Source: Amycolatopsis taiwanensis DSM 45107 (lineage in GTDB: Bacteria > Actinomycetota > Actinomycetes > Mycobacteriales > Pseudonocardiaceae). Taken from it: a stretch of DNA of 64,000 nucleotides. How positions within the stretch are numbered: position 1 is the stretch's first letter; each line of letters opens with the position of its first letter. The stretch lies in contig NZ_JAFB01000003.1 in assembly GCF_000519205.1 (NCBI RefSeq), positions 331,428 to 395,427 on the forward strand. Direction: 5' to 3'. The notes under the pieces are model-generated. The model had not been told where the DNA came from and searched no databases. It saw only the letters and a list, made by a program, of their open reading frames with translations. Both the position numbers and the translations under genes were made by a program. This document shows, piece by piece, positions 22,721 to 31,439 of this stretch.

Positions 22721-24298
22721 TCACCGGTAGGCCCAGTGGCCCAACCAGAACTCGCGCCAGGCGACGGTCACCTCGCTCACACCGTCCACACCGGACTTCT
22801 CGACGCGCGCTCGCCACGCGTCTTCGAGCGCGGCGCACAACTTGGCCGCCGGGGCTTCCGCGCCGGGGCCGGAAAACCGCCGGAGCACCGCCTTGGGCAC
22901 GGCGAGCTTCGCCTTCCCACGTACCACGGACTGCTCGGTCGCCCGGCAGATCAGGTAGTCGACCCCCGCCACCTCGCTCAGCGGCACGCCCGGGGAGTCC
23001 GGCACCTCCGGCACCACGTCCCCCAGCGCCTGGTACAGGCACCGCAGCGGCGCGGCCAGCCCGTCGTCCCGGCGCGCCACCTCCCAGGAAACCCACACCG
23101 CGAGGGACTCCGGCCCGGCGCCCGGCCGGGGGGCGAAGGCCGGCCCGGCGAAGGTCTGGTAGTCGCCGGCCGGATCGGACGCCCCCGGCTGGGCCTGCGG
23201 CCCGGCCTCCTCCGGCCGCAGGCCCAGGCGGCTGAACAGTTCCTGGAGCAGTCGGCGTGGTCGCGCCGGCGCGCCCTGCTCGTGAAGGAGCTTGCCGAGG
23301 ATCCGGTTCAGCCGCTCCGTGCCCACCCCGGGTACCGACAGCAGCAGGTGGATGAAGGCCACGTCGGAAAGCGAAGTCTCGGCGCAGCCGATCACGCCGA
23401 CCCGGGGATAGCGTTGCAGGAACGACACGATGGCCAGCGTCGACCCGGCGCGTGCCGGCCCGGCGCAGGTGATCGGCAGGCAGGTGCCGACCCGCTGACG
23501 GGGCCGGAGATCGCCGTTGTAGAGCGGGGAACGCGCGTCGTCGGCCGGGCAGACCTCGAACCAGTTTCCCGGCCGGTGGCCGGGGCGGGTGTCGGCGATC
23601 CACAACCCGAAGCCCTGTTTCTCGCACAGCTCACGGATCCGGTCGCCGAGCTCGAACCGCATCGTTGCGGAAACGTCCCGCAGGGCGATCGCGAACCGCA
23701 CCGCCAGCGACCGCGGCGACGACGGGGTCTCCTTGCGCGTGGACAGGTCGTGGTTGCGAGTCTTGACGATCGTGGGCAGCTGCGCCGGGCACTGCACGGA
23801 AACCAGCGGCGCCCCGGCCACGGCGACCGCGGCCTCGGCGATCTCCTTCACCACGTCGCGGACGGCCAGGCCATGCCACTCCCCCACCTCGCGCGCGGCC
23901 GGGTCGATCGCGACCAGCCCCTCGAACGTCTCCGCCGACTCGTAGATGAACGTCGGGTTGGGCCACGCCGTCTGCCCGAAGATCCAGCCGTCGGCGCCGG
24001 GTTGCGGCGGCTCGGCCCGCTGCTGCCCGTCGTGGGGCCCGACGGCCTCCGCGTCGTCGGCCCGCTTGCGGGTGCGCGTGCCGATCGCGACCCCGACCCC
24101 GGCCGCCGATGAGCACAGCGTCTCGAGGAAAGCCATGGTCTCCTCGCCGCCACCGGCGAGGTCGCGGAGGTAGCCGGGGCGGTCCCGCACGTGGTGGACC
24201 TCAAAGTCCACTTTGGTCACCGGCTGGCGGGCGATTTCGAAGCCGGCCCTGGCCAGATCGGCGAGGGTGCGGATCGAGGGGCGCGGGTTGAGCGACAT
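22721..24298 (-). CDS. Uncharacterised 525-aa protein, partner of the membrane protein at 24201
   Basis: Not recognised. A soluble protein without transmembrane helices or signal peptide. Segments such as WIFGQTAWPNPTFIYES, VGVIGCAETSLSDVAFIHLL and DYLICRATEQSVVRGKAK look like an alpha/beta core, but no catalytic motif known to me is visible. The ATG at 24298 has GGGAG at good spacing and lies 98 bp inside the end of the preceding gene, so the two frames overlap and are surely co-transcribed. Convergent with gamma-glutamyltransferase (21 bp apart). Confidence 0.65.
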   Translation of the reverse strand: MSLNPRPSIRTLADLARAGFEIARQPVTKVDFEVHHVRDRPGYLRDLAGGGEETMAFLETLCSSAAGVGVAIGTRTRKRADDAEAVGPHDGQQRAEPPQPGADGWIFGQTAWPNPTFIYESAETFEGLVAIDPAAREVGEWHGLAVRDVVKEIAEAAVAVAGAPLVSVQCPAQLPTIVKTRNHDLSTRKETPSSPRSLAVRFAIALRDVSATMRFELGDRIRELCEKQGFGLWIADTRPGHRPGNWFEVCPADDARSPLYNGDLRPRQRVGTCLPITCAGPARAGSTLAIVSFLQRYPRVGVIGCAETSLSDVAFIHLLLSVPGVGTERLNRILGKLLHEQGAPARPRRLLQELFSRLGLRPEEAGPQAQPGASDPAGDYQTFAGPAFAPRPGAGPESLAVWVSWEVARRDDGLAAPLRCLYQALGDVVPEVPDSPGVPLSEVAGVDYLICRATEQSVVRGKAKLAVPKAVLRRFSGPGAEAPAAKLCAALEDAWRARVEKSGVDGVSEVTVAWREFWLGHWAYR

Positions 24299-26252
24299 CA
24301 CCACTCCCGGACGAGTCGAATCGGACGTTCGCATCCACCGGGCGCCAGCGTTCCGCGCCATCGGCCACGGCCCAGCGCGGCAGCCCGATTCGGGACAGGG
24401 GGACGGCGGACGGGTGCCACGAGCGCTGTCCCAGCAACAGTAGCGCCGCCAGCACCGGGAGCCCGACCGCGAGGGTCAGGGACACCTGCACCACCTCGCC
24501 CGGGCTCTTCGTGGCGATGGTGGCGGCCAGCGCCGCAGCGGCCACGACGCTCAGCTGGCCCAGCGTGCGGGGCAGGGTGGCGAGGTAGCCGACCACGGTG
24601 CGGTGCGGCGGCAACGACAGGCGCGAGTAGAGGAAGCCCGGCACCAGCAGCAACATGGTGATCACCGACTGGCCGTCGCCGACGTCGCCGAGCGCCTCGG
24701 TGGCCGCCCGGCCGTAGGGCCAGGGGCTGCCGGCCAGCAGCCAGCCGAGCGCGAAGGAGACCGCGCCGACCGCCAGCGCGTAGAGCATCACGCTGAACGG
24801 CCTGGACTGCGTGGAGTCCTTGAGCACCAGCCCGGCGCGTACCCGGATCTGCTCGCCACCCCGGTGGCTGCCGCCGGAGTGTCGCCAGTGTGCGCGGCCC
24901 TCGTTGTCGGTGATGCTGTTGTCCAGCACCAGGTCGTGGGCGAACTGGAGGTCGGTCAGTTCCTTCGCCGCTTCGCGGAGGTTGGCGGCGTCGAACTGCG
25001 GATGCCGCAGCAGCGAGTTGTCGACGTTGGTCTCCGTCCGCACCGCCTCGCCCGTCGTCACGGCGGCGGCCAGGCGATGGCAGGCGGGCATCGCCCGCTC
25101 CGGCAGCCGGCGACCGGACCGGCCGGCCTCCCACTTCCGGCGGCGCAGCAGGTCGGCCAGCTTTCGCACCGTGGTTTGCGCCTGCAGTTCCAGGATCTTG
25201 TGCCATGCGCCGCCACTGTCCCGAGACTGGGCGGCCCCGGTGCGTTCGGCGAGCGCCCCCAAGTCCGCGACGAGGGAGTCCACCAGCTCCCGGTCGGCGT
25301 CGGTGGACAGGTACATGTGGGACACCCCGGCTTCCGGCGAAGTGCTGGCCACCAGGTGATAGGACTTGACCGTGGCCGGGATCGTGGTCTCGTAGCTGAC
25401 GAAGTAACCGCGGCGGCCGGCCAGCAGCCGCTGCCACTGCTCCTTCAAGGGCGGCGCCTTCGCCTCAACGTACAGCGGCGTCTCGTAGGTGAGCAGGTGC
25501 TCGTCGACCGCCGCGTCGAGCAGCACCACCAGCAGGTAGTCGTTGACGGCGATATCGAGCAGTTGCGCGTATTCGGCCAGCAGCTCCGCATGGGTGTCGA
25601 GAATGTTCAGCGCCATGGCGCGGCACTGGCTGCCGTAACCGGAAACGGTGCCTTCCGCGGGCGGGAGCGAGAAGTTCTCCGCCGGCTGATTCCGCTCGGT
25701 CAGCAACGTCATCAGCGCCTGCTGGACCAGCCAGCGCGGCTCGTGCACCCGGAACAGGAACGTGTTCAGCTCGTTCTTCGCCGACTGGGCGTGCTCGTCA
25801 CCGGCGAGGATGCCGCGCAGCAACCGGTACAGGCCAGACGCGATCAGCCGGGACGCCTCGTGCTGGGTGAGCCGCGGAAGCTTGCGGCCGCCGCTGTCGA
25901 ACACGTCCACCGGCGTGACGTAGCGGCGGGGCAGCCGGGCCAGCGGCACCCACAGCTGGTGCGTCCCACGGGCGCCGGCACGCTCGCCGTGCTCGCGGCC
26001 GATGAGGTCTTGCAGCGCCGCGGTGGCCTGCCGCTGGCCCTCGTCGAGCAGCCGGAGACTGACGTCGATCTCGGTGGTACGGCGGGCGGTGCCGTGTTCG
26101 ACCACGGTGAGCCGTTCGGTCAGCCGGCGCACGTGGTTGAGCCGCAACGACGTGTCGAGCAGCGCGAGGCCGACTGCCGCGCCCTGCTGGGAAAGGCGGG
26201 GCGGGGCACCGGGAATCGGTATCGTCTCGATCGCATGCCGGAGGCTGTCCAT
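24201..26252 (-). CDS. Uncharacterised membrane protein with large soluble N-terminal region
   Basis: Not recognised. 683 residues from the ATG at 26252: about 480 cytoplasmic, helix-rich residues, then four hydrophobic segments (about 485-507, 526-543, 568-600, 605-622) and a polar C-terminal tail of about 60 residues whose last third overlaps the next gene. N-terminal stretches include LWVPLARLPRRYVTPVDVF and LTYETPLYVEAKAPPL. The long upstream extension of the frame is antisense to the PRPP synthetase gene and was rejected. It begins 133 bp from that divergent gene. With the downstream 525-aa gene it forms an isolated two-gene unit of unknown role. Confidence 0.65.
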   Translation of the reverse strand: MDSLRHAIETIPIPGAPPRLSQQGAAVGLALLDTSLRLNHVRRLTERLTVVEHGTARRTTEIDVSLRLLDEGQRQATAALQDLIGREHGERAGARGTHQLWVPLARLPRRYVTPVDVFDSGGRKLPRLTQHEASRLIASGLYRLLRGILAGDEHAQSAKNELNTFLFRVHEPRWLVQQALMTLLTERNQPAENFSLPPAEGTVSGYGSQCRAMALNILDTHAELLAEYAQLLDIAVNDYLLVVLLDAAVDEHLLTYETPLYVEAKAPPLKEQWQRLLAGRRGYFVSYETTIPATVKSYHLVASTSPEAGVSHMYLSTDADRELVDSLVADLGALAERTGAAQSRDSGGAWHKILELQAQTTVRKLADLLRRRKWEAGRSGRRLPERAMPACHRLAAAVTTGEAVRTETNVDNSLLRHPQFDAANLREAAKELTDLQFAHDLVLDNSITDNEGRAHWRHSGGSHRGGEQIRVRAGLVLKDSTQSRPFSVMLYALAVGAVSFALGWLLAGSPWPYGRAATEALGDVGDGQSVITMLLLVPGFLYSRLSLPPHRTVVGYLATLPRTLGQLSVVAAAALAATIATKSPGEVVQVSLTLAVGLPVLAALLLLGQRSWHPSAVPLSRIGLPRWAVADGAERWRPVDANVRFDSSGSGDVAQPAPLDPHPRRSGQGRLRNRPPAGDQSGL

Positions 26253-26385
26253 CCCATTCACAACTGTGTGACGCACCCGGATAGCGCTGAGCAACGGCCG
26301 TCGCCGAAGTATGCGGGAAATGCGGCCAAATGGCCTAACGTGGTGGCCCGGCTGGCATTCGCACGGCTGCGATAGGGTTCGAGGC

Positions 26386-27324
26386 GTGCGGGACATCACA
26401 GTCTTCAGCGGGCAGGCGCACCCGGAACTGGCGGCCGAAATCTGCGAACAGCTCGGGGTCGAATTGCACCCGGTACGCCTGGAGCGATTCGCCAACGACT
26501 GCCTGGAGGTGCAGTTGCAGGCGAACTGCCGGGAGCGCGACGTGTTCCTGATCCAGCCGATCGTGGCGCCCGTGCAGGAACATCTCGTCGAGTTGCTGCT
26601 CATGCTGGACGCCGCGCGGGGCGCGTCGGCGGCGCGGACCACGGTGGTGCTGCCCCATTACGCGTATGCGCGGTCGGACAAGAAGGACGCGCCGCGGATC
26701 TCGATCGGCGGGCGCCTGGTCGCCGACCTGATGGCGACGGCAGGCGCCGACCGGGTCCTCACGATGACCCTGCACTCGCCGCAGGTGCACGGGTTCTTCA
26801 GCGTCCCGGTGGACCACCTGCACGCGCTGCGGGAACTCGCCGAGTACTTCCGGCAGTACGACCTGACCGCCACGACGGTCGTCTCGCCGGATCTGGGCAA
26901 CGCGAAGGAGGCCGCGCATTTCGCCCGGCTGCTCGGGGTGCCCGTGGCGGCCGGGGCCAAGGAACGCTTCACCGACGACCGGGTCACCATCAGCTCGGTG
27001 ATCGGCGAGGTCGCCGGCCGCGACGTGATCGTGCTCGACGACGAGATCGCCAAGGGCAGCACCGTGATCGAACTGCTGGAACGCCTGCGAGAGCTGGGCG
27101 CGCGGTCGGTTCGGGTCGCCTGCACGCACGGCCTGTTCGCCGCCGGCGCGCTCAAGCGCATCGGCGACCAGCCCGACGTCGCGGAGATCGTCTGCACCAA
27201 CACGGTCCCGGTGCACGACCAGCACCCGAAGCTGACCGTGCTGTCGATCGCTCCCGCCCTGGCGGAGGCCATGCGGCGGATCCACAACGGCGAGTCGGTC
27301 AGCGCCCTGTTCGACACACAGTAG
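26386..27324 (+). CDS. Ribose-phosphate pyrophosphokinase (PRPP synthetase) paralogue
   Basis: A 312-residue enzyme making PRPP from ribose-5-phosphate and ATP. Seen: ITVFSGQAHPELAAEICEQLGV, the ATP/metal region YAYARSDKKDAPRISIGGRLVADLMATAGADRVLTMTLHSPQVHGFF, VSPDLGNAKEA and the PRPP loop VLDDEIAKGST. That loop normally reads DDxIDTxGT, so the phosphate-binding site is altered and this may be a secondary rather than the housekeeping enzyme. Start is the GTG at 26386; upstream codons do not fit the family. It is divergent from the unknown membrane protein gene. Confidence 0.88.
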   Translation: MRDITVFSGQAHPELAAEICEQLGVELHPVRLERFANDCLEVQLQANCRERDVFLIQPIVAPVQEHLVELLLMLDAARGASAARTTVVLPHYAYARSDKKDAPRISIGGRLVADLMATAGADRVLTMTLHSPQVHGFFSVPVDHLHALRELAEYFRQYDLTATTVVSPDLGNAKEAAHFARLLGVPVAAGAKERFTDDRVTISSVIGEVAGRDVIVLDDEIAKGSTVIELLERLRELGARSVRVACTHGLFAAGALKRIGDQPDVAEIVCTNTVPVHDQHPKLTVLSIAPALAEAMRRIHNGESVSALFDTQ

Positions 27325-27333
27325 AGGTTCGCG

Positions 27334-28236
27334 TCAGGCCGCGTGCGCGGTGAAGAAGTTCCACATCACCGTGGCGGCCGCCGCGCCTGCGCCGACGGAA
27401 ACGGTGAACGGCGCCTGGCTCGGTTTCGCCACGGGCCAGGGGTGCCCGATGCCGGCGTAAAGCGCGGAAGCGACCGCCGAACCGCCGCGGCACCGCGTCC
27501 ACGTGGTCATCGTGAGCGGTCCGGCATGGGTCGTCGTGGCGTCCGGGCCGCAACCGTCACGACTGCGCCACCACGCGACGGCGTTCGTGACCGAGCCCTC
27601 GCTGTGCATGATCGAGTCGTTCGCCCCCGCGCCGATGAACACGCGCACGGGCGGCCCGCCCGGACATTCGGTGGGCGGCAGCGCACCGTAGGTGGCGAAC
27701 GCGGCGAACAGCGCGGGATGCCCGCACACCTCCTCGAACGCCAGCCGGCCACCGTTGCTGTACCCCACCAGGTACACCCGTTTCGGGTCGCTGTGGAAGA
27801 ACTGGGACGCATCGGCGACGACCTTGGCCACGAAGCCGAGGTCGTCCACGCCCGTGGCGCTCGCCTTGCCACAGCAGCCGTGCCCGTCGTTCCACGAATT
27901 GGCCGTCCCTTGTGGATAGACGAGGTCGGCCATGCCGCGCTGCGCGTAGGTCAGGAATCCTGTTCGCTTGGATTCCTGCGACGCGGTGACTTCCCTTCCG
28001 TGCAATACCACCAGCAGCGGCAATCCGGCATCATGGGACGGACCGATCGCAAGGTAGGTGCGCGGCATTCCGCCGAGGGTCACGGTGCGCTCCACGCTTC
28101 CTCCCGCGGACAGGGTTGCCCGAGAGGGTGGCGGAACCGGGTGAGCCGGCGCGGACCCGGCGCCGGAACACGCCACGACCGCAAAAAGGGGCAACAACAT
28201 CAGCAACCCGATCCGCCCCACTGAACACCTCGACAT
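27334..28236 (-). CDS. Secreted esterase/PHB-depolymerase-like lipoprotein (LpqC type)
   Basis: A 300-residue lipoprotein: signal peptide with the lipobox VVACSG, then an alpha/beta-hydrolase. The strand/oxyanion part is PLLVVLHGRE, the nucleophile elbow is VGYSNGG, an Asp lies in GANDSIMH and a His in GIGHPWP. It matches the LpqC/feruloyl esterase/PHB depolymerase family that cleaves esters outside the cell. The cysteine pairs (HGCCGK, DGCG, TRCRG) suggest disulfides. The ATG at 28236 lacks a clear ribosome site; a TTG at 28266 is an alternative. Confidence 0.87.
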   Translation of the reverse strand: MSRCSVGRIGLLMLLPLFAVVACSGAGSAPAHPVPPPSRATLSAGGSVERTVTLGGMPRTYLAIGPSHDAGLPLLVVLHGREVTASQESKRTGFLTYAQRGMADLVYPQGTANSWNDGHGCCGKASATGVDDLGFVAKVVADASQFFHSDPKRVYLVGYSNGGRLAFEEVCGHPALFAAFATYGALPPTECPGGPPVRVFIGAGANDSIMHSEGSVTNAVAWWRSRDGCGPDATTTHAGPLTMTTWTRCRGGSAVASALYAGIGHPWPVAKPSQAPFTVSVGAGAAAATVMWNFFTAHAA

Positions 28237-28364
28237 GGGGACAAGTCTGCCTTGCGCGCCCGGCAAAACACGACAGGGTGATGATTGGGGTTTTCATCGT
28301 TCTCTCAGGTCGCTTTCATAAAGCTGCCAGCACGTTCCCATAAAAGCTCAGCAGACTCGGTGCA

Positions 28365-29834
28365 GTGTTGGAAAACAACCGTTTGCCCGTGAAGTCGCCA
28401 TTGTCCCGGTTGCTGTCCACGCGGGCGGATGAGCGCCCGGAAACAGTCGCGTTCCGCGACGCCACGGACGGCCGCGCACTCACCTGGCGGGCGGTGGCCG
28501 CGCAGGCCGGGCACTGGCGGCGACTGGTCCACACCGGCGAGATCGCGCCGCAGTCCCGGGTGGGCCTGGTGATCGGCGGACCGCTCGAGTTCACCGCCGC
28601 GTACCTGGGCTGCGTGTCCGCCGGCCTGACCGCCGCGCCGATCGACCCGCGCCTGGCCCCCACCGAACTGTCCGCGATGCTGGCGAGGCTTCGCGTCGAC
28701 GTGGTCGCGACCGACGATCCCGAGAACGCGCGGAGCGAGCTGTCCGCGTGGCAGGTCGGACTCGACGACCCGAAACAATTGTGGTCCACCGCCGCGCGGC
28801 CGAGCGATGGTGCCGCGCTGCGGCCGGCGGTACTGCTCACCAGTTCCGGGACCACGGGCCGCCCGAAAGGCATCCCGCTGTCCGAAGCGCAACTGCTGCA
28901 TGCGGCCGGCCGGGTGGCCCGCCACCACGAGTTCTCCCCGGCCGAAACCGGCTACACGCCGCTGCCGCTGTTCCACGTCAACGCCCAGGTGATGGGCCTG
29001 CTGGCCACCGTGGTCAGCGGCGCCTCCCTGGTCATCGACCGGCGTTTCGACGCGGACGAGTACTGGGCGCGCGTCGCCGAGTGGCGGCCCACCTGGCTCA
29101 ACGCGGTCCCGGCGATCCTCGCCTCCCTCGCCGGCCGGCCCGCACCGGAGGTGCCCGGCATCCGGTTCGCGCGGTCCGCGTCGGCGCCGTTGCCGCCCAC
29201 CACGTCGCTGCGCTTCACCGAGCGGACCGGCATCGGCGTCCTCGAGACGTACGGCATGTCCGAGGCGGCCGGGCAAATCACCGCCAACCCGCTCGATCCC
29301 GCGCGGCGCCGCGTCGGGTCGGTCGGCCGGCCCGTCGAGGTCGACCTCGAAATCGCCGAGGACGGCGAGGTGCTGCTCCGCGGCGACCAAGTCGTCAGCC
29401 ACTACCTGGAGCTCGACGAGAACGGGCCGGAACGCACTCGCCCGGCACGCACCGCTTCGGGCTGGCTGCGCACGGGCGACGTCGGTTCCCTCGACGACGG
29501 AGGCTTCCTGTGCCTGGCCGGGCGCGTGGACGACGTGATCAACCGGGGCGGCGAGAAGATCTACCCGCAGGAGATCGAAAACGTGCTGCTCGCGCACCCG
29601 GACGTGGCGGCGGTCGCGGTGGTCGGCGCACCGCACGACCGGCTCGGGCAGGTGCCGGCCGCCTTCGTGACCGCGCGGGGCGGCGCCGCCGACGGGCTGA
29701 CGGAGTCGCTGCGCGCCTGGTGCGCCGACCGGCTCACCCGCTACAAGCGGCCGTCCGTGATCGAGGTGACCGACGCCCTGCCCGTCGGCCCCACCGGCAA
29801 GATCCTGCGCCGGGTGCTGGCGGAAGCGCTGTGA
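28365..29834 (+). CDS. AMP-dependent acyl-CoA synthetase/ligase
   Basis: A 489-residue adenylate-forming enzyme. Seen: the AMP-binding P-loop LLTSSGTTGRPKGIP, the A5 motif YGMSEAAGQ, A7 GWLRTGD, A8 GRVDDVINRGGEKIYPQEIE and the A10 lysine PTGKILRR. The set is complete, so it should activate a carboxylic acid as acyl-AMP and acyl-CoA. Acid unknown. Its stop overlaps the start of a membrane acyltransferase (GTGA), suggesting that the acyl group is passed to a lipid or sugar. The start is uncertain (28365 or 28389). Confidence 0.9.
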   Translation: MLENNRLPVKSPLSRLLSTRADERPETVAFRDATDGRALTWRAVAAQAGHWRRLVHTGEIAPQSRVGLVIGGPLEFTAAYLGCVSAGLTAAPIDPRLAPTELSAMLARLRVDVVATDDPENARSELSAWQVGLDDPKQLWSTAARPSDGAALRPAVLLTSSGTTGRPKGIPLSEAQLLHAAGRVARHHEFSPAETGYTPLPLFHVNAQVMGLLATVVSGASLVIDRRFDADEYWARVAEWRPTWLNAVPAILASLAGRPAPEVPGIRFARSASAPLPPTTSLRFTERTGIGVLETYGMSEAAGQITANPLDPARRRVGSVGRPVEVDLEIAEDGEVLLRGDQVVSHYLELDENGPERTRPARTASGWLRTGDVGSLDDGGFLCLAGRVDDVINRGGEKIYPQEIENVLLAHPDVAAVAVVGAPHDRLGQVPAAFVTARGGAADGLTESLRAWCADRLTRYKRPSVIEVTDALPVGPTGKILRRVLAEAL

Positions 29835-30991
29835 GCGCCCGGGCCGGGATCTCGCACACCGGCGAGCACCTGCACTACGTCGACCTGGTCCGCGTGTTGA
29901 CGGTCGGGCTGGTCATCGGGCTGCACGTGCTGGCCCTCGCGCCGGTCCCGCCGACCGTCGGCCTCGGCGCGCTGATCATCGTCTTCCACGTCAGCCGCGA
30001 GGTGTTCTTCCTGCTCACCGCGTTCGTCCTGACCTACGGCACGAGCCGGCGCAAACCGCACTGGCCGTCGTTCTGGCGCAAGCGCTACCTGTTCGTGGTC
30101 GTGCCGTACCTGACCTGGACCCTGCTGTACTTCTTCGCCGACGGTCCTCCGTTCAAAGTGGACGTTCTCGGCCAGCAGCTGCTCACCGGCACCGCCCGCT
30201 ACCACCTGTACTTCCTGCTCGTCTCGATGCAGATCTACCTGGTTTTCCCGCTGATCCGCGCGCTGCTGCGGGCGACGGTGCGGTACCACGGGTGGCTGCT
30301 GGCCGGCGGCGCCGCCTTCCAGTTGCTGTTCTCCCTGGCCGTGCAACAGGACTGGCCGGCCGGGGTGCTCACCGGGTGGCTGCACTTCCCGGACGCGCTG
30401 TTGCCCAGCTACCTCGGCTACGTCCTGGCCGGCGCGATCGCGGGCTGGCACCGGGAGGAACTGATCGCGTGGACCCGGGCACATGCCCGGGTGGTGTTCG
30501 CGGGGTGCGCGGGTGCGATCGCCCTCGGCGTCGGCGGCTACCTGGCTCAGGTGTTCCTTGCCGGCCAGACGCCGCTGGCGGCCAGCATGGTGTGGCAGCC
30601 GGCCGTGGCGGTGGAAAGCGTCGCGATCGCCTGGGCGTTCCTCGCGCTCGGCCTGCGCTGGCAGGACCGCGGCCGGCCCGCACACCGGCCGATCGTGTCC
30701 ACTTCGGACGCTTCGTTCGGGATCTACCTGATCCATCCCCTCGTCCTGCAGGGCGCGCTGCTCGGCGCCGGCGCGACCGGCCTCGTCGACGCCGCGCAGG
30801 CCGCACCGACCGCGCTGGTCCTGCTCTTCCTGGTGGCCGTGGCGCTGCCGGCGATCTACCTGGTCTCCGGACTGGTCACGGCCGTCGTCCGGCGCACCCC
30901 GGCCAGCCTCGCGCTGAGCGGCCGGGCCCGGCGCCGGGCTGTTCCTGTCCACACAAAGCCCAGCCCGGCAAGGAGAACCGTGAATGCGTGA
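29831..30991 (+). CDS. Acyltransferase 3-family membrane protein
   Basis: A 386-residue integral membrane protein with about ten helices. It begins with the typical HYVDLVRVLTVGLVIGLHVLAL, in which Arg and His are family-conserved, and contains RKRYLFVVVPYLTWTLLYF and FGIYLIHPLVLQGALL. Such proteins O-acylate sugars, peptidoglycan or antibiotics at the membrane. Its start overlaps the acyl-CoA ligase stop; an 8-nt overlap joins it to the VOC gene, so the three form one operon. Confidence 0.9.
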   Translation: MSARAGISHTGEHLHYVDLVRVLTVGLVIGLHVLALAPVPPTVGLGALIIVFHVSREVFFLLTAFVLTYGTSRRKPHWPSFWRKRYLFVVVPYLTWTLLYFFADGPPFKVDVLGQQLLTGTARYHLYFLLVSMQIYLVFPLIRALLRATVRYHGWLLAGGAAFQLLFSLAVQQDWPAGVLTGWLHFPDALLPSYLGYVLAGAIAGWHREELIAWTRAHARVVFAGCAGAIALGVGGYLAQVFLAGQTPLAASMVWQPAVAVESVAIAWAFLALGLRWQDRGRPAHRPIVSTSDASFGIYLIHPLVLQGALLGAGATGLVDAAQAAPTALVLLFLVAVALPAIYLVSGLVTAVVRRTPASLALSGRARRRAVPVHTKPSPARRTVNA

Positions 30992-31382
30992 CCAGCTTGA
31001 CGCCTGCCACATCGCGATCCCCGCGCGGGATCTCGACGAAGCCGTCGAGTTCTACGTGTTCGGGCTCGGCGCGAAGCTTGCCCGCCGATACGGCGACCGG
31101 GTCACCTTCGACTTCTTCGGCGACCAACTCGTCTGCCACCTCTGCGACGAGGTGCCGGACGAGGCGGTGGCCTATCCCCGCCATTTCGGGGTGAGCTTCG
31201 CGCGGGCGGACGACTTCGACCGCCTGGTGCGGCTGGTCGAGACGCGCAAGCTCCGCACGCTGTCCGGGCCGTCGGTGCGGTTCGAGGGCACCGCGGAGCA
31301 ACACCGCACGATCTTCCTCGCCGATCCGTCCAACAACGTCCTCGAGTTCAAGAACTACGACGACCCGCGGCTGCAGTTCTGA
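30984..31382 (+). CDS. VOC-family protein
   Basis: A 132-residue vicinal-oxygen-chelate protein: DACHIAIPARDLDEAVEFYVFGLGAKLARRYGDRVTFDFFGDQLVCHL, then HRTIFLADPSNNVLEFKNY with the candidate metal Glu. It overlaps the acyltransferase gene by 8 nt and has GGAG 8 nt upstream. This VOC subfamily (about 130 aa) is common in bacteria as a glyoxalase/dioxygenase-like protein of unknown substrate. The operon suggests a link to the ligase's acyl product. Confidence 0.87.
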   Translation: MRDQLDACHIAIPARDLDEAVEFYVFGLGAKLARRYGDRVTFDFFGDQLVCHLCDEVPDEAVAYPRHFGVSFARADDFDRLVRLVETRKLRTLSGPSVRFEGTAEQHRTIFLADPSNNVLEFKNYDDPRLQF

Positions 31383-31439
31383 GGGTCAGGCCGCGTTGCG
31401 AGTTCGGCCGATGCGTACTGCAGCCGCTACATTCGTCCC

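Noticed and set aside
24603..26375. 590-aa plus-strand ORF opposite the unknown membrane protein
   Set aside because: Gln/Arg/Val-rich shadow composition. The minus strand shows hydrophobic helices, a plausible start and overlap with a downstream gene, so it is the better choice, though neither strand has a recognised domain.
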